From positions 124,001-188,000 of the forward strand of contig NZ_RRZK01000008.1 in NCBI RefSeq assembly GCF_004348895.1: a stretch of 64,000 bases of DNA, written 5' to 3'. The translations under genes were made by a program, and so were the position numbers. Origin of the DNA: Pseudomonas vancouverensis. GTDB taxonomy: Bacteria > Pseudomonadota > Gammaproteobacteria > Pseudomonadales > Pseudomonadaceae. This document shows, one piece after another, positions 18,435-26,360 of the stretch. Each line of letters starts with the position of its first letter. Position 1 is the first letter of the stretch. Below the pieces are notes generated by a model that did not search any database, was not told where the DNA came from, and saw nothing but the letters and a program-made list of their open reading frames with translations.

Positions 18435-19540
18435 GCGCGTGCCTCCCGTGCAGTGCGGATGTACAGCTGCGACCAGCGTTCGGCCAGGGCCTTGAGGTCG
18501 TAGCGATCCTTTTGCGTACGTTTTGCGTTGTCGATCAATTCGCCGGCCAATGCCGGGTCACGCAGCAGGGCGCCGATCTGGCGGGCGAGGGCAGCACTGT
18601 CGGCGGGAGTCGCCAGCAGGCCGTTGTGGCGGTCCTGCAACACATCGGGAATCCCGCCGACGCCGAACGCTACCACCGGCACGCCGGCCTGCATGGCTTC
18701 GAGCAGAATCATCGGTGTGCCTTCGGTGCGCGAGCTGATCACCAGCGCGTCGAGTTGACGCCACCACGGACGCATCTCCGTCTGGTAGCCCGGCAGCGTG
18801 ATGCGTTGGCCAAGACCGGCCTCGTTGATCCGCGCCAGCAAAGCTTCGCGTTCAGGGCCGTCGCCGAGCATCACCGCGTCCAGTTGCGGGTACTGCTGGC
18901 ACAGCGGGATCAACGCATCGAGAAACAGGTCAGGACCTTTTTCACTGCTCAGGCGCCCGACGTAACCGGCCAGCCAGCGCTGACGTTCGCCTGTGTGTGG
19001 CTGCACATCGGTGCTGGCCGGCAGACCGTTGGGGATCACCTGAAGCTTCTCGGCCCGCACGCTGGCCTGGCGGCACAACGTGGCGATGCTTTCAGCGACG
19101 CAGACCACCCGGTCCACCGAGGCGGTGCGGCACAGTTGCAGGCTCAGCCAGGTGTAGAACTTCTGCTTGCGGCTGCGTGGGGTGAAGCCGTGCTGGGTGA
19201 TCACCAGGGGCAGGCGCAACAACGTCGCGCCGACCCAGCCGAACACCAGGCCCTTGAAGTTGTGCGTGTTGATCAAGGGCCGCTGGTCCCGCCGCTGGCG
19301 CAAATGCCCCAGCAACTGGCCAAGCCCCGCACAACCCCGGCAATCGACGCCGGCTTCCTGAAAGCGCGCGATCAGCTCCGGCGGCGCATCGAGAAACAGC
19401 ACCTGGTGCTGTCCCGGCGTCGCCAGGCAGTGGTCGAGCAGCATCCGCTCCGCGCCGTAGAAGCCGCCACTGCTGAGCAAATGAATGATCGGCAGGTCGT
19501 CGCGGGCGGTGTCCAGAGGCGTACTCAATTGCGCACCCAA
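18431..19540 (-). CDS. Family 4 glycosyltransferase
   Basis: A GT-B enzyme of about 369 residues. The C-terminal half shows YVGRLSSEKGPDLFLDAL, VMLGDGPERE and the EX7E-type segment SRTEGTPMILLEAMQAGVPVVAF, which are GT4 hallmarks. The start is uncertain: no ATG is present near the N terminus, and the best readings are TTG at 19540 (inside the end of the chain-length gene) or TTG at 19528. It is translationally coupled to its neighbours on both sides. Confidence 0.85.
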   Translation of the reverse strand: MGAQLSTPLDTARDDLPIIHLLSSGGFYGAERMLLDHCLATPGQHQVLFLDAPPELIARFQEAGVDCRGCAGLGQLLGHLRQRRDQRPLINTHNFKGLVFGWVGATLLRLPLVITQHGFTPRSRKQKFYTWLSLQLCRTASVDRVVCVAESIATLCRQASVRAEKLQVIPNGLPASTDVQPHTGERQRWLAGYVGRLSSEKGPDLFLDALIPLCQQYPQLDAVMLGDGPEREALLARINEAGLGQRITLPGYQTEMRPWWRQLDALVISSRTEGTPMILLEAMQAGVPVVAFGVGGIPDVLQDRHNGLLATPADSAALARQIGALLRDPALAGELIDNAKRTQKDRYDLKALAERWSQLYIRTAREARA

Positions 19541-21117
19541 TGGACGAAGCTTGGCACGCTCCAGTTCTTGTGCGGATTGCTTGGCAGGGTGTTCTGGTCG
19601 TTGATCACCAGCAGCACCGGCAGGCCCAGTTCGTGGGTGATTTGCGCAGGGTGCTTGAAGCGATGATCGAAGAACTCACGCACATAGACCAGGGCAATCG
19701 CCAACAGCAAACCGGTGAACAGGCCGAACGGAATGATCAGCAGCGGTTTGGGGAACGCCGCTTCGGTCGGTTCGAACGGTGGGCTCAGCACCCGGGCGTT
19801 GGACAGGTCGTTGTCCAGCGAACGGGCGGTGCTGCTTTCGGCGAAGCGCTGGGCGTAGGTGGAGAACGCCGCGTGCAGGGCGTCGATCTCGGTGTCCATC
19901 TGCCGCAGCTTGCTCTGGGTTTCCTGCAACTGGTGGATGCGGTTCTTGAACTCGGCGATGCGCGCGGTTTTCTGGTCGATCACCGAGCTGACAATCGCCA
20001 GGTCGCTGGTGCGCTCCTGAATGCGGTTGCTCACCACTTTGAGGAACTGCTGGCGGGTGCGGGCAATTTGCTCGCGGGTCAGCAGCATCGGCTCACTGCC
20101 CGGCTGGAAAATCGCCAGGTCGTTCATGTAGCGGGTGACCTGAGTGGTCAGCGCTTCACCCATCTGTTTGATTTCGCGGTCTTCGAAGGCCACGTTGTCG
20201 ACGGTGGTGGTGAAGGTGTAGGGGAAGGTGTAATCGTTGAGTTTGGAGTTGCTGGCGGCGGCCAGGGCACCTTTGAGGTAGTCGAGCCAGCGCTGGCTTT
20301 GCAGCAGACGGTCCTGATACAGGTTGAGCGCCTGTTCCTCGGTGTTGATCGCGTTGAGGCGGAAGGTGATTTCCTCCTTCGGATCAGACGAGCCAACGCT
20401 TTCGAGCAGCGCCAGGCGAGTGCCTTCCAGGCCATCGAGGCGCACCTGGTATTGCTTCTTCTTGGTTTCGTAGAAGCTTTGCGGCAGGTCGATCGATTGC
20501 AGTTCCTGACGGCTGGCCAGGTAGTTCTGCAGCAACGCTGCGACGAACTTGGTGCCCTGGGCCGGGTCGGGGAAGCTGTAGACGATCGAGATCACGTTGG
20601 AGCCGGGCAGGGTCTCGACTTTCAGGCTGTCGACGGCTTGCTGGGTCAGGCCGTCGAGCACGGTGTCGCGCACCGGATCGGTGGCCATGCCCAGTGCGGA
20701 CTTGACCGGGTTGATCAGGTGTTCGCGCAGCGGCGAGGTGATGTAGCGTTTGATCGGTTCAAGCACCAGTTTGTTGAACATGCCCGGTGGCGGGGTGTAT
20801 TCGCCCTTGTCGCGCAGTTCGCTGATGGTCTGACGGATCAGCGCCGGCGAACGCAGGATATTGCTCTCGGTCTCCATGTCCGCCAGTGACGGTGGAATGA
20901 AGGTCGCGTTGTCCTGGGTCAGCGAGGTGGTCGCGTCGCCCTGGGACAGTTTTTTCGACTGGACGATCACTTGCGCAGTGATGTCGAAGCTTTGTTTAAG
21001 GACCAGCGGCAACACCAGGGCGATCACTGCAAAGATCAGGAATACACGCTTCACCAACTGCTTGTTGGCAAAGAAGATCCTGAAGAACTCGTGCAGGTAG
21101 TTTTCCTTTGGATTCAT
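19525..21117 (-). CDS. Chain-length determinant (Wzz/PCP family), no kinase domain
   Basis: A polysaccharide co-polymerase of 530 residues. A first membrane segment lies at about 24-42 (VFLIFAVIALVLPLVL). Next comes a periplasmic region with long coiled-coil stretches (for example around residues 340-420). A Pro-rich second membrane segment lies near 470-490 (LLIIPFGLFTGLLLAIALVYV), and a short cytoplasmic tail of about 40 residues follows. Unlike fused GumC/ExoP types it lacks an attached kinase; the separate CpsD-like gene two positions upstream would be the partner. It controls polymer length and couples synthesis to export. Confidence 0.88.
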   Translation of the reverse strand: MNPKENYLHEFFRIFFANKQLVKRVFLIFAVIALVLPLVLKQSFDITAQVIVQSKKLSQGDATTSLTQDNATFIPPSLADMETESNILRSPALIRQTISELRDKGEYTPPPGMFNKLVLEPIKRYITSPLREHLINPVKSALGMATDPVRDTVLDGLTQQAVDSLKVETLPGSNVISIVYSFPDPAQGTKFVAALLQNYLASRQELQSIDLPQSFYETKKKQYQVRLDGLEGTRLALLESVGSSDPKEEITFRLNAINTEEQALNLYQDRLLQSQRWLDYLKGALAAASNSKLNDYTFPYTFTTTVDNVAFEDREIKQMGEALTTQVTRYMNDLAIFQPGSEPMLLTREQIARTRQQFLKVVSNRIQERTSDLAIVSSVIDQKTARIAEFKNRIHQLQETQSKLRQMDTEIDALHAAFSTYAQRFAESSTARSLDNDLSNARVLSPPFEPTEAAFPKPLLIIPFGLFTGLLLAIALVYVREFFDHRFKHPAQITHELGLPVLLVINDQNTLPSNPHKNWSVPSFVHWVRN

Positions 21118-21134
21118 GTCAGGTCACCTGAGAG

Positions 21135-22169
21135 TCAGTTGTTGTTGCTGTCTTTGTTGTCGACGCGGTAGCCGAAGCTGAAGCCCACACCCTGGAACAG
21201 CACGACGTCAGCCAGTTGCCGTGCCAGCTCGCCGGCGCTGGCCAGCTTGGTCTTGGGCACGTAGAGCATGTCGTCCGGTTGCAGGTAGGCGATCTGCGAG
21301 GCGTCTCCCGCCAGGGCTTTTTCCACGTCGTAGCGCTGGGCCTGAACCTGATTGCCGGTGCGGCGCATGATCACCACCGAATCAAGCCGTGCCTTGACGT
21401 TGGAACCGCGGGCCAGGGTCAGGGCTTCAAGCACCGACACCGGACGGCGGATCGGGTACGAGCCCGGTTGGCCGACTTCACCCAACACATAGATTTCGTT
21501 GCCGGCGGTGGACTTGAGCAGCACGTCGACGGTCATCCGCCCAGGCAGTTGCGCGTAGCGTTTGTTGAGGAAGGCTTCCAGTTGGTTGACGGTCATGCCT
21601 TGCAGCGGCACGGCGCCGATTTCCGGAAAGCTGGCATAGCCGTCGGTGCCCACGGTGATCTCCCGGCTCATGCCGGTGGCGGGGTGGTTGAGGGCGCTTT
21701 TGAGGTTCTGCTCATTGGTCAGCGGGCTGATGATTTGCACGGTCAGCTGATTGCGATTGGGCTGGAACAATTGCTTGCGCTGATAGGCCCGCTGGATTTC
21801 CTCACGCGCCTCGTCGCTGGTCAGCCCGGCGATTTTCACCGAGGTGTTGGCGCCCGGCAGTTCGATGGTGCCGTCCGGCAGCACCAACTGATTGCCGTTG
21901 AGCTGACTGGCCGCGGTGAAGTTCAGGCCGATCTGGTCACCGGACTGCACGCGGTAGGCGTCCGAGCCACTGGTGCTGATATGGAAGATCACGTCCAGCA
22001 CGTCCTGAGGCCGCAAAGTCTGCTCGACCTTGGGCATGTCGGTGGCCTGGGCGTTGGCCGGCGAAGCCGTGAGGATCTGCACCGGCATGCTCTGGGTTTC
22101 GTTCTGGTTACCGGTACTGGAGCAGCCTGCGAGCGGGAGCAACAGCAGGAGTAGCAGTTTGGTGTTCAT
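21135..22169 (-). CDS. Polysaccharide export lipoprotein (Wza-like)
   Basis: An outer-membrane export lipoprotein of 344 residues. The signal sequence ends in a lipobox (LLLPLAGCSS). The Poly_export domain follows (RVQSGDQIGLNF, LVLPDGTIELPG), and then SLBB repeats (EIYVLGEVGQPGSYPIRRP and a region ending in LQPDDMLYVPK). This family forms the channel by which capsule or exopolysaccharide leaves the cell. It lies between the P-loop gene and the chain-length gene, the common order. Confidence 0.9.
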   Translation of the reverse strand: MNTKLLLLLLLPLAGCSSTGNQNETQSMPVQILTASPANAQATDMPKVEQTLRPQDVLDVIFHISTSGSDAYRVQSGDQIGLNFTAASQLNGNQLVLPDGTIELPGANTSVKIAGLTSDEAREEIQRAYQRKQLFQPNRNQLTVQIISPLTNEQNLKSALNHPATGMSREITVGTDGYASFPEIGAVPLQGMTVNQLEAFLNKRYAQLPGRMTVDVLLKSTAGNEIYVLGEVGQPGSYPIRRPVSVLEALTLARGSNVKARLDSVVIMRRTGNQVQAQRYDVEKALAGDASQIAYLQPDDMLYVPKTKLASAGELARQLADVVLFQGVGFSFGYRVDNKDSNNN

Positions 22170-22191
22170 GGTGTCGTCCTTTTCCGTTTGC

Positions 22192-22839
22192 TCACAGGTT
22201 TTTGTACAGCCACTTGGGCATGTAGTACTTGCGTCGGTTGAACACGCTGCCGACCAGCTTCGCCCCGGCCTGGCTCAGGCGCTGCACCGCTGCCTGGGCC
22301 ACTTCCCAGCGGGTGTCCTCGGAGCGCACGACCATGATCACGCCGTCCACCTGGGTGCTGATGACCAGGGTGTCGGCAGCCGAATACACCGCATCGCCAT
22401 CGATCACCACGAAGCGGTACTGGCTGGCGAGTTGATCGAGCACCGGCCCCAGGCGTTCGGCGGTCAGGTGTTCGGTGCCACGCGAATAACGCCCGAACGG
22501 CAGCACGTGGAAGGGCAGGCTGGACACGTTCACCACACAGTCCTGCAACAGCGGCGGGCTCTGGGTGTTGAACAGCAGGTCGCGGAAACCGCGCTCCTTG
22601 GTCAGGCCCAATTGCTGGGTCAGGTTGGTGGTCGACTGGCTGGCGTCGACCAGCAGTACCAGGCCGCTGCTCATCTGCGCCAGTTGACTGGCCAGTGCCA
22701 GCGCACTGGTGGTCGTGCCGGCGCCGGGGTTGGCGGCGGTCAGGAAGAGGATGCGCAAGTCCTGATCGAGCACGGTAGACGTCAGGTTGGACTCGCTCGG
22801 GTTGGCGATGCTGAGGCTTTTTGCAGTTGAACCGTCCAT
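22192..22839 (-). CDS. CpsD/CapB-like P-loop protein lacking the Walker A lysine
   Basis: A protein of 215 residues with the fold signature of bacterial tyrosine-kinase/ParA-like ATPases. The Walker A position reads NPGAGTTTSALALASQLA, where the family norm is PGEGKST: the lysine is a threonine. The Walker A' strand is LVLLVDASQS (second Asp replaced by Ser), and Walker B is FVVIDGDAVY. The C terminus has three tyrosines in its last ten residues (KYYMPKWLY), a short version of the Tyr cluster. It starts directly after the sugar-transferase stop region. Whether it can bind ATP or phosphorylate is doubtful; it may act as a structural partner of the chain-length protein. Confidence 0.8.
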   Translation of the reverse strand: MDGSTAKSLSIANPSESNLTSTVLDQDLRILFLTAANPGAGTTTSALALASQLAQMSSGLVLLVDASQSTTNLTQQLGLTKERGFRDLLFNTQSPPLLQDCVVNVSSLPFHVLPFGRYSRGTEHLTAERLGPVLDQLASQYRFVVIDGDAVYSAADTLVISTQVDGVIMVVRSEDTRWEVAQAAVQRLSQAGAKLVGSVFNRRKYYMPKWLYKNL

Positions 22840-23586
22840 TTAACTTGCTCCGTGGCCGCTGAACACTTTGAAAGGGGTTTTCAACAGGATCTTCAAATCA
22901 AGCAGCAGGCTCTGCTCGGCGATGTAGCTGAGGTCCAACTCAACGCGCTGGTCGAAGTCGATATTGCTGCGCCCGGAGATCTGCCACAGGCCGGTCATGC
23001 CGGGGTAGATGCTCAGGCGGGCGAGGTGGCTGTCCTTGTAGCGGTAGGCATTGAACGAGGTTGGCCGCGGACCTACCAGACGCATGTCACCGGTGACCAC
23101 GTTGAACAGGTTCGGCAACTCGTCGAGGCTGGTGCGCCGCAGGAAACCACCGATGCCGGTGATGCGCGGGTCCTTGTCGATCTTGAAGTCGATGGCGTCG
23201 GCACCGTGCTTGTTCAGGTGGCGCAGCGACTCCTTGAGCTCCTCGGCGTTGGTGACCATGGTGCGGAACTTGTACATGCCGAACATGCGGCCGCGGTAAC
23301 CGGTGCGTTTCTGCACGAACATCACCGGTCCCGGGCTGGTGAGCTTGATCGCCAGCGCCAGGCCCAGCAGGACCGGCGAAATCAACACCAGGATCAGCAG
23401 TGCGCCGAAGCAGGCGACCACGCGATTGGTCCGCGACAGTGTCCACGGGCGACCGCCATCGCGACCGGTGATCCAGCCGCGACCCTGCATGTGGATCGCC
23501 GCATCCATGCGCATGCGATGCTCAGGATCCAGGCGCTTGTCACGGCGCATTTGATTGAGCGGCACACCTTTTTCATGTCCAGTCAT
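22840..23586 (-). CDS. Initiating sugar transferase (WbaP/WcaJ-type)
   Basis: A polyprenyl-phosphate hexose-1-phosphate transferase of 248 residues that starts repeat-unit assembly. One hydrophobic hairpin (about residues 57-80, LLILVLISPVLLGLALAI) precedes the catalytic block: KRTGYRGRMFGMYKFRTM, LRRTSLDELPNL and MRLVGPRP, all hallmarks of the bacterial sugar transferase family. It lacks the four N-terminal helices of full-length WbaP, so it is the short PglC-like form. GGAGG precedes the ATG at 23586. The sugar is probably glucose or galactose, which is inference. Confidence 0.9.
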   Translation of the reverse strand: MTGHEKGVPLNQMRRDKRLDPEHRMRMDAAIHMQGRGWITGRDGGRPWTLSRTNRVVACFGALLILVLISPVLLGLALAIKLTSPGPVMFVQKRTGYRGRMFGMYKFRTMVTNAEELKESLRHLNKHGADAIDFKIDKDPRITGIGGFLRRTSLDELPNLFNVVTGDMRLVGPRPTSFNAYRYKDSHLARLSIYPGMTGLWQISGRSNIDFDQRVELDLSYIAEQSLLLDLKILLKTPFKVFSGHGAS

Positions 23587-23603
23587 AGAGTCCTCCGCAG
23601 AGT

Positions 23604-24638
23604 TCAGCCGCGAGCGGCGTTGGCGATAGGCAGTGAGTAATAAGTACGAAACCAGGCAACGAAGCGTCCAAGCCCTTCATCCAGTTCAATACGCGGCTGA
23701 AACCCTGTTGCGTGGGCCAGGTCACTGGCATCGGCGCAGGTATTGAGCACGTCGCCCGGTTGCAGGGGCAGCAGCTCGACCCGGGCTTTGCGGCCCAGGT
23801 GTTTCTCCAGCAATGCCAGGTAGTCCTTGAGCTCCACCGGGTGCTGGCCGCCGATGTTGTACAGGCGCCAGGGCGCCATGCTGGTGGCCGGGTCCGGTTG
23901 CTGGCGGTCCCAATCGACATCGGCTTGCGGCGGCCGATCGATCAGTCGCGCGATGCTTTCGATGATGTCGTCGATGTAGGTGAAATCGCGTTGGTGTTCG
24001 CCGTAATTGAACAGCTTCAGCGGCGAGCCTTCGGCAATCGCCCGGGCGAACTGGATCGGCGACATGTCCGGCCGACCCCAGGGGCCGTACACGGTGAAAA
24101 AGCGCAGGCCGCTGCAAGGTATGCCGAACAGGTAGCTGTAGCTGTGCGCCATCAACTCGTTGGACTTCTTGGTCGCGGCGTACAGCGACAAAGGGTGGTC
24201 GACGTTGTGCTGCACCGAGTAGGGGGTGTGGTGGTTGGCGCCATACACCGAGCTCGACGAGGCGTAGATCAGGTGCTTGACCGGGTGATTGCGGCAACCT
24301 TCGAGGATATTGAGGAACCCGCTCAGGTTACTGTCGACATAGGCCCGCGGATTCTCCAGGGAATAGCGCACCCCGGCCTGGGCACCGAGATGGATCACCA
24401 CTTCGGGTTTCTCCCGGGCAAAGAGGGCCGCTATGGCCTCGACATCGGCCAGGTCAATCGTTGAGAGCTGGAAATCGCCAACCTGCTCCTGCACCCAGCG
24501 CACACGGTCGTGCTTGAGTTGCGGGTCGTAGTAATCGTTGAAGTTATCCAGGCCGAACACTTCGTGCCCATCACGCAACAGGCGTAATACGCAATGGGCT
24601 CCGATAAAACCGGCCGCACCGGTGACGAGTATCTTCAT
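23604..24638 (-). CDS. UDP-glucuronate 4-epimerase-like NAD-dependent epimerase
   Basis: An extended short-chain dehydrogenase of 344 residues. TGAAGFIGAHC binds NAD, GLDNFNDYYDPQLK is typical of the UDP-glucuronate epimerase group, SSSSVYGANH gives the Ser, and YAATKKSNELMAHSY is the YxxxK catalytic motif. It would convert UDP-glucuronate to UDP-galacturonate using the product of the adjacent dehydrogenase. The start at 24638 overlaps the ugd stop by 4 bases; the longer frame to 24860 lies inside ugd. Confidence 0.88.
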   Translation of the reverse strand: MKILVTGAAGFIGAHCVLRLLRDGHEVFGLDNFNDYYDPQLKHDRVRWVQEQVGDFQLSTIDLADVEAIAALFAREKPEVVIHLGAQAGVRYSLENPRAYVDSNLSGFLNILEGCRNHPVKHLIYASSSSVYGANHHTPYSVQHNVDHPLSLYAATKKSNELMAHSYSYLFGIPCSGLRFFTVYGPWGRPDMSPIQFARAIAEGSPLKLFNYGEHQRDFTYIDDIIESIARLIDRPPQADVDWDRQQPDPATSMAPWRLYNIGGQHPVELKDYLALLEKHLGRKARVELLPLQPGDVLNTCADASDLAHATGFQPRIELDEGLGRFVAWFRTYYSLPIANAARG

Positions 24639-25987
24639 GGGTGCAGGGCCTCGGGCACGATGTGGCGTAAGCCGATGCCGCTGTAGTGCAGGCCCGCCGC
24701 TGCGACGTGTTCGGGGTTGTACAGGTTGCGGCCGTCGACGATGACCCGTGCGCGCAGCTTGCTCGCCAACAGGTCGAGATCGACCACGCGGAAATTCTTC
24801 CACTCGGTGCAGATCACCAGGGCATCGACATCTTCGAGGGTGTCGTCGCGGGTGGCGCACAGGTGCAGGTCATCACGGTAGCCGTAGAGGCGCCGGCATT
24901 CGGACATGGCTTCGGGGTCATAGGCGTGCACGCGTGCACCTTCGGCCCACAGCGCTTCCATCAGGTAACGGCTGGGGGCTTCGCGCATGTCGTCGGTGTT
25001 GGGTTTGAACGCCAGGCCCCACACGGCGATGGATTTGCCGGCCAGGCCGCCGGGGAACTGCGCCTTGAGTTTGCTGAACAGGATGTGCCGCTGGGTGTCG
25101 TTGACGTCGGTCACGCTGCGCAGCAAGCGCAGGGGCATGCCGCTTTGCTCGGCGGTGTGCAACAGGGCACGCAGGTCCTTGGGGAAACACGAGCCACCAA
25201 AGCCGCAACCGGGGTAGATGAAGTGATAGCCGATGCGCGGGTCCGAGCCGATGCCCTTGCGCACCGCTTCGATGTCGGCACCGAGCAGTTCGGTGAGGTT
25301 GGCCAGCTCGTTCATGAAGCTGATGCGCGTGGCGAGCATCGCGTTGGCCGCGTACTTGGTCAGTTCAGCGCTGCGGTTGTCCATGAACATCAGTTTTTCG
25401 TGATTGCGGCAGAAGGGCGCGTAGAGATCGCTCAACTGCTCGCGCGCCTCGTCGTCATCGGTACCGACGATGATGCGGTCCGGGCGCATGCAGTCGGCCA
25501 ATGCGCTGCCTTCCTTGAGGAATTCCGGGTTGGACACCACCCGTACTTTCAGCGCCTCTTTGCCGCGACGCTGCAGTTCCTGCAGGGCCGTGGCATTGAC
25601 CTTGTCCGCGGTCCCGACCGGTACGGTGGACTTGATGATCAGGGTGCGGTCGGCCTCCATGTAGCGGGCAATCTGCTGCGCCACATTCAGCACGTGGCTG
25701 AGGTCGGCTGAACCGTCTTCATCGGCGGGCGTACCGACGGCGATGAAGATCAGCTCCGCGTGCTCGACTGCATCACTGGCCTGGGTGGTGAACAGCAAAC
25801 GCCCGGCCTTGATATTCTCTTCCAGAGTGCCCGACAGGCCAGGTTCACTGATCGGTGGAACTGCTTGTTGTAATTGCCTGATCTTATTGGGATCAATGTC
25901 GACACATAAGACGCGATGTCCAACATCGGCCAGTGCCGCTGCTTGTATCAGGCCAACATAGCCCGTACCAAATACGCTCACGTCCAT
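24635..25987 (-). CDS. ugd: UDP-glucose 6-dehydrogenase
   Basis: An enzyme of 450 residues that oxidises UDP-glucose to UDP-glucuronate with two NAD. The N terminus VFGTGYVGLIQAAALADVGH binds NAD. The catalytic Cys sits in PGCGFGGSCFPKD (about residues 258-270), and AVWGLAFKPNTDDMREAPS belongs to the UDP-binding domain. It is the first gene of the minus-strand exopolysaccharide operon, with GAGG 9 bases before the ATG. Presence of Ugd argues for an acidic polymer. Confidence 0.94.
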   Translation of the reverse strand: MDVSVFGTGYVGLIQAAALADVGHRVLCVDIDPNKIRQLQQAVPPISEPGLSGTLEENIKAGRLLFTTQASDAVEHAELIFIAVGTPADEDGSADLSHVLNVAQQIARYMEADRTLIIKSTVPVGTADKVNATALQELQRRGKEALKVRVVSNPEFLKEGSALADCMRPDRIIVGTDDDEAREQLSDLYAPFCRNHEKLMFMDNRSAELTKYAANAMLATRISFMNELANLTELLGADIEAVRKGIGSDPRIGYHFIYPGCGFGGSCFPKDLRALLHTAEQSGMPLRLLRSVTDVNDTQRHILFSKLKAQFPGGLAGKSIAVWGLAFKPNTDDMREAPSRYLMEALWAEGARVHAYDPEAMSECRRLYGYRDDLHLCATRDDTLEDVDALVICTEWKNFRVVDLDLLASKLRARVIVDGRNLYNPEHVAAAGLHYSGIGLRHIVPEALHP

Positions 25988-26360
25988 ATTGGCGTGCCTC
26001 GTAAGACGGTGGAGAGGTAAGAAATAAGACTGTCAAAAGGGGTATAGCCCAGCTGTGGCAAACCGTGTCAGCAAAATGACATGTTAAGTGGGTAAGACAC
26101 CCCCAAAACTGGGGGGCCATTTGCCATCAAAGGCACGCCACTATTGGGCTCACCGTGATTTTGAAAGGGCTGCAGAGAATTTAAAGAAATCGATAGACGG
26201 TCGTAAGCCATAAAAATCAAGGGCTGTAGCTGCTTGAGTGTGTCGGAAATGAGTCAACTTTTTTTTGACGCTTTGTCAAAAAAACGGACATTTCTTGCGC
26301 TTTGATGGCGCAGTGCTAGTGTCAAAAAATGGCCGACAATCTATTGGCCCGTGCCCTTGA
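25988..26360. promoter_or_regulatory. Divergent control region of the exopolysaccharide cluster
   Basis: This 373-base gene-free stretch between ugd (minus) and the sulfatase-like gene (plus) is clearly richer in A/T than its flanks. It holds TGTCAAAA at 26031, 26274 and 26320. CCCCC-AAAACT-GGGGG spans 26100-26115, and a long inverted repeat spans 26260-26284 (TTTTTTTGAC, 5-base loop, GTCAAAAAAA). It should contain promoters and operators in both directions; no regulator's site can be named with confidence. Confidence 0.55.
26260..26284. promoter_or_regulatory. Long perfect inverted repeat in the control region
   Basis: TTTTTTTGAC and GTCAAAAAAA form a 10+10 bp perfect inverted repeat around GCTTT, about 77 bases before the sulfatase-like start. 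It may be an operator or a terminator-like hairpin acting on leftward RNA; the half-site TTGAC/GTCAA recurs as TGTCAAAA nearby, which favours an operator. Confidence 0.45.

Noticed and set aside
19540..20889. 449-residue plus-strand frame opposite the chain-length gene
   Set aside because: Shadow frame with Gly/Val/Gln bias; the minus strand gene is well supported.
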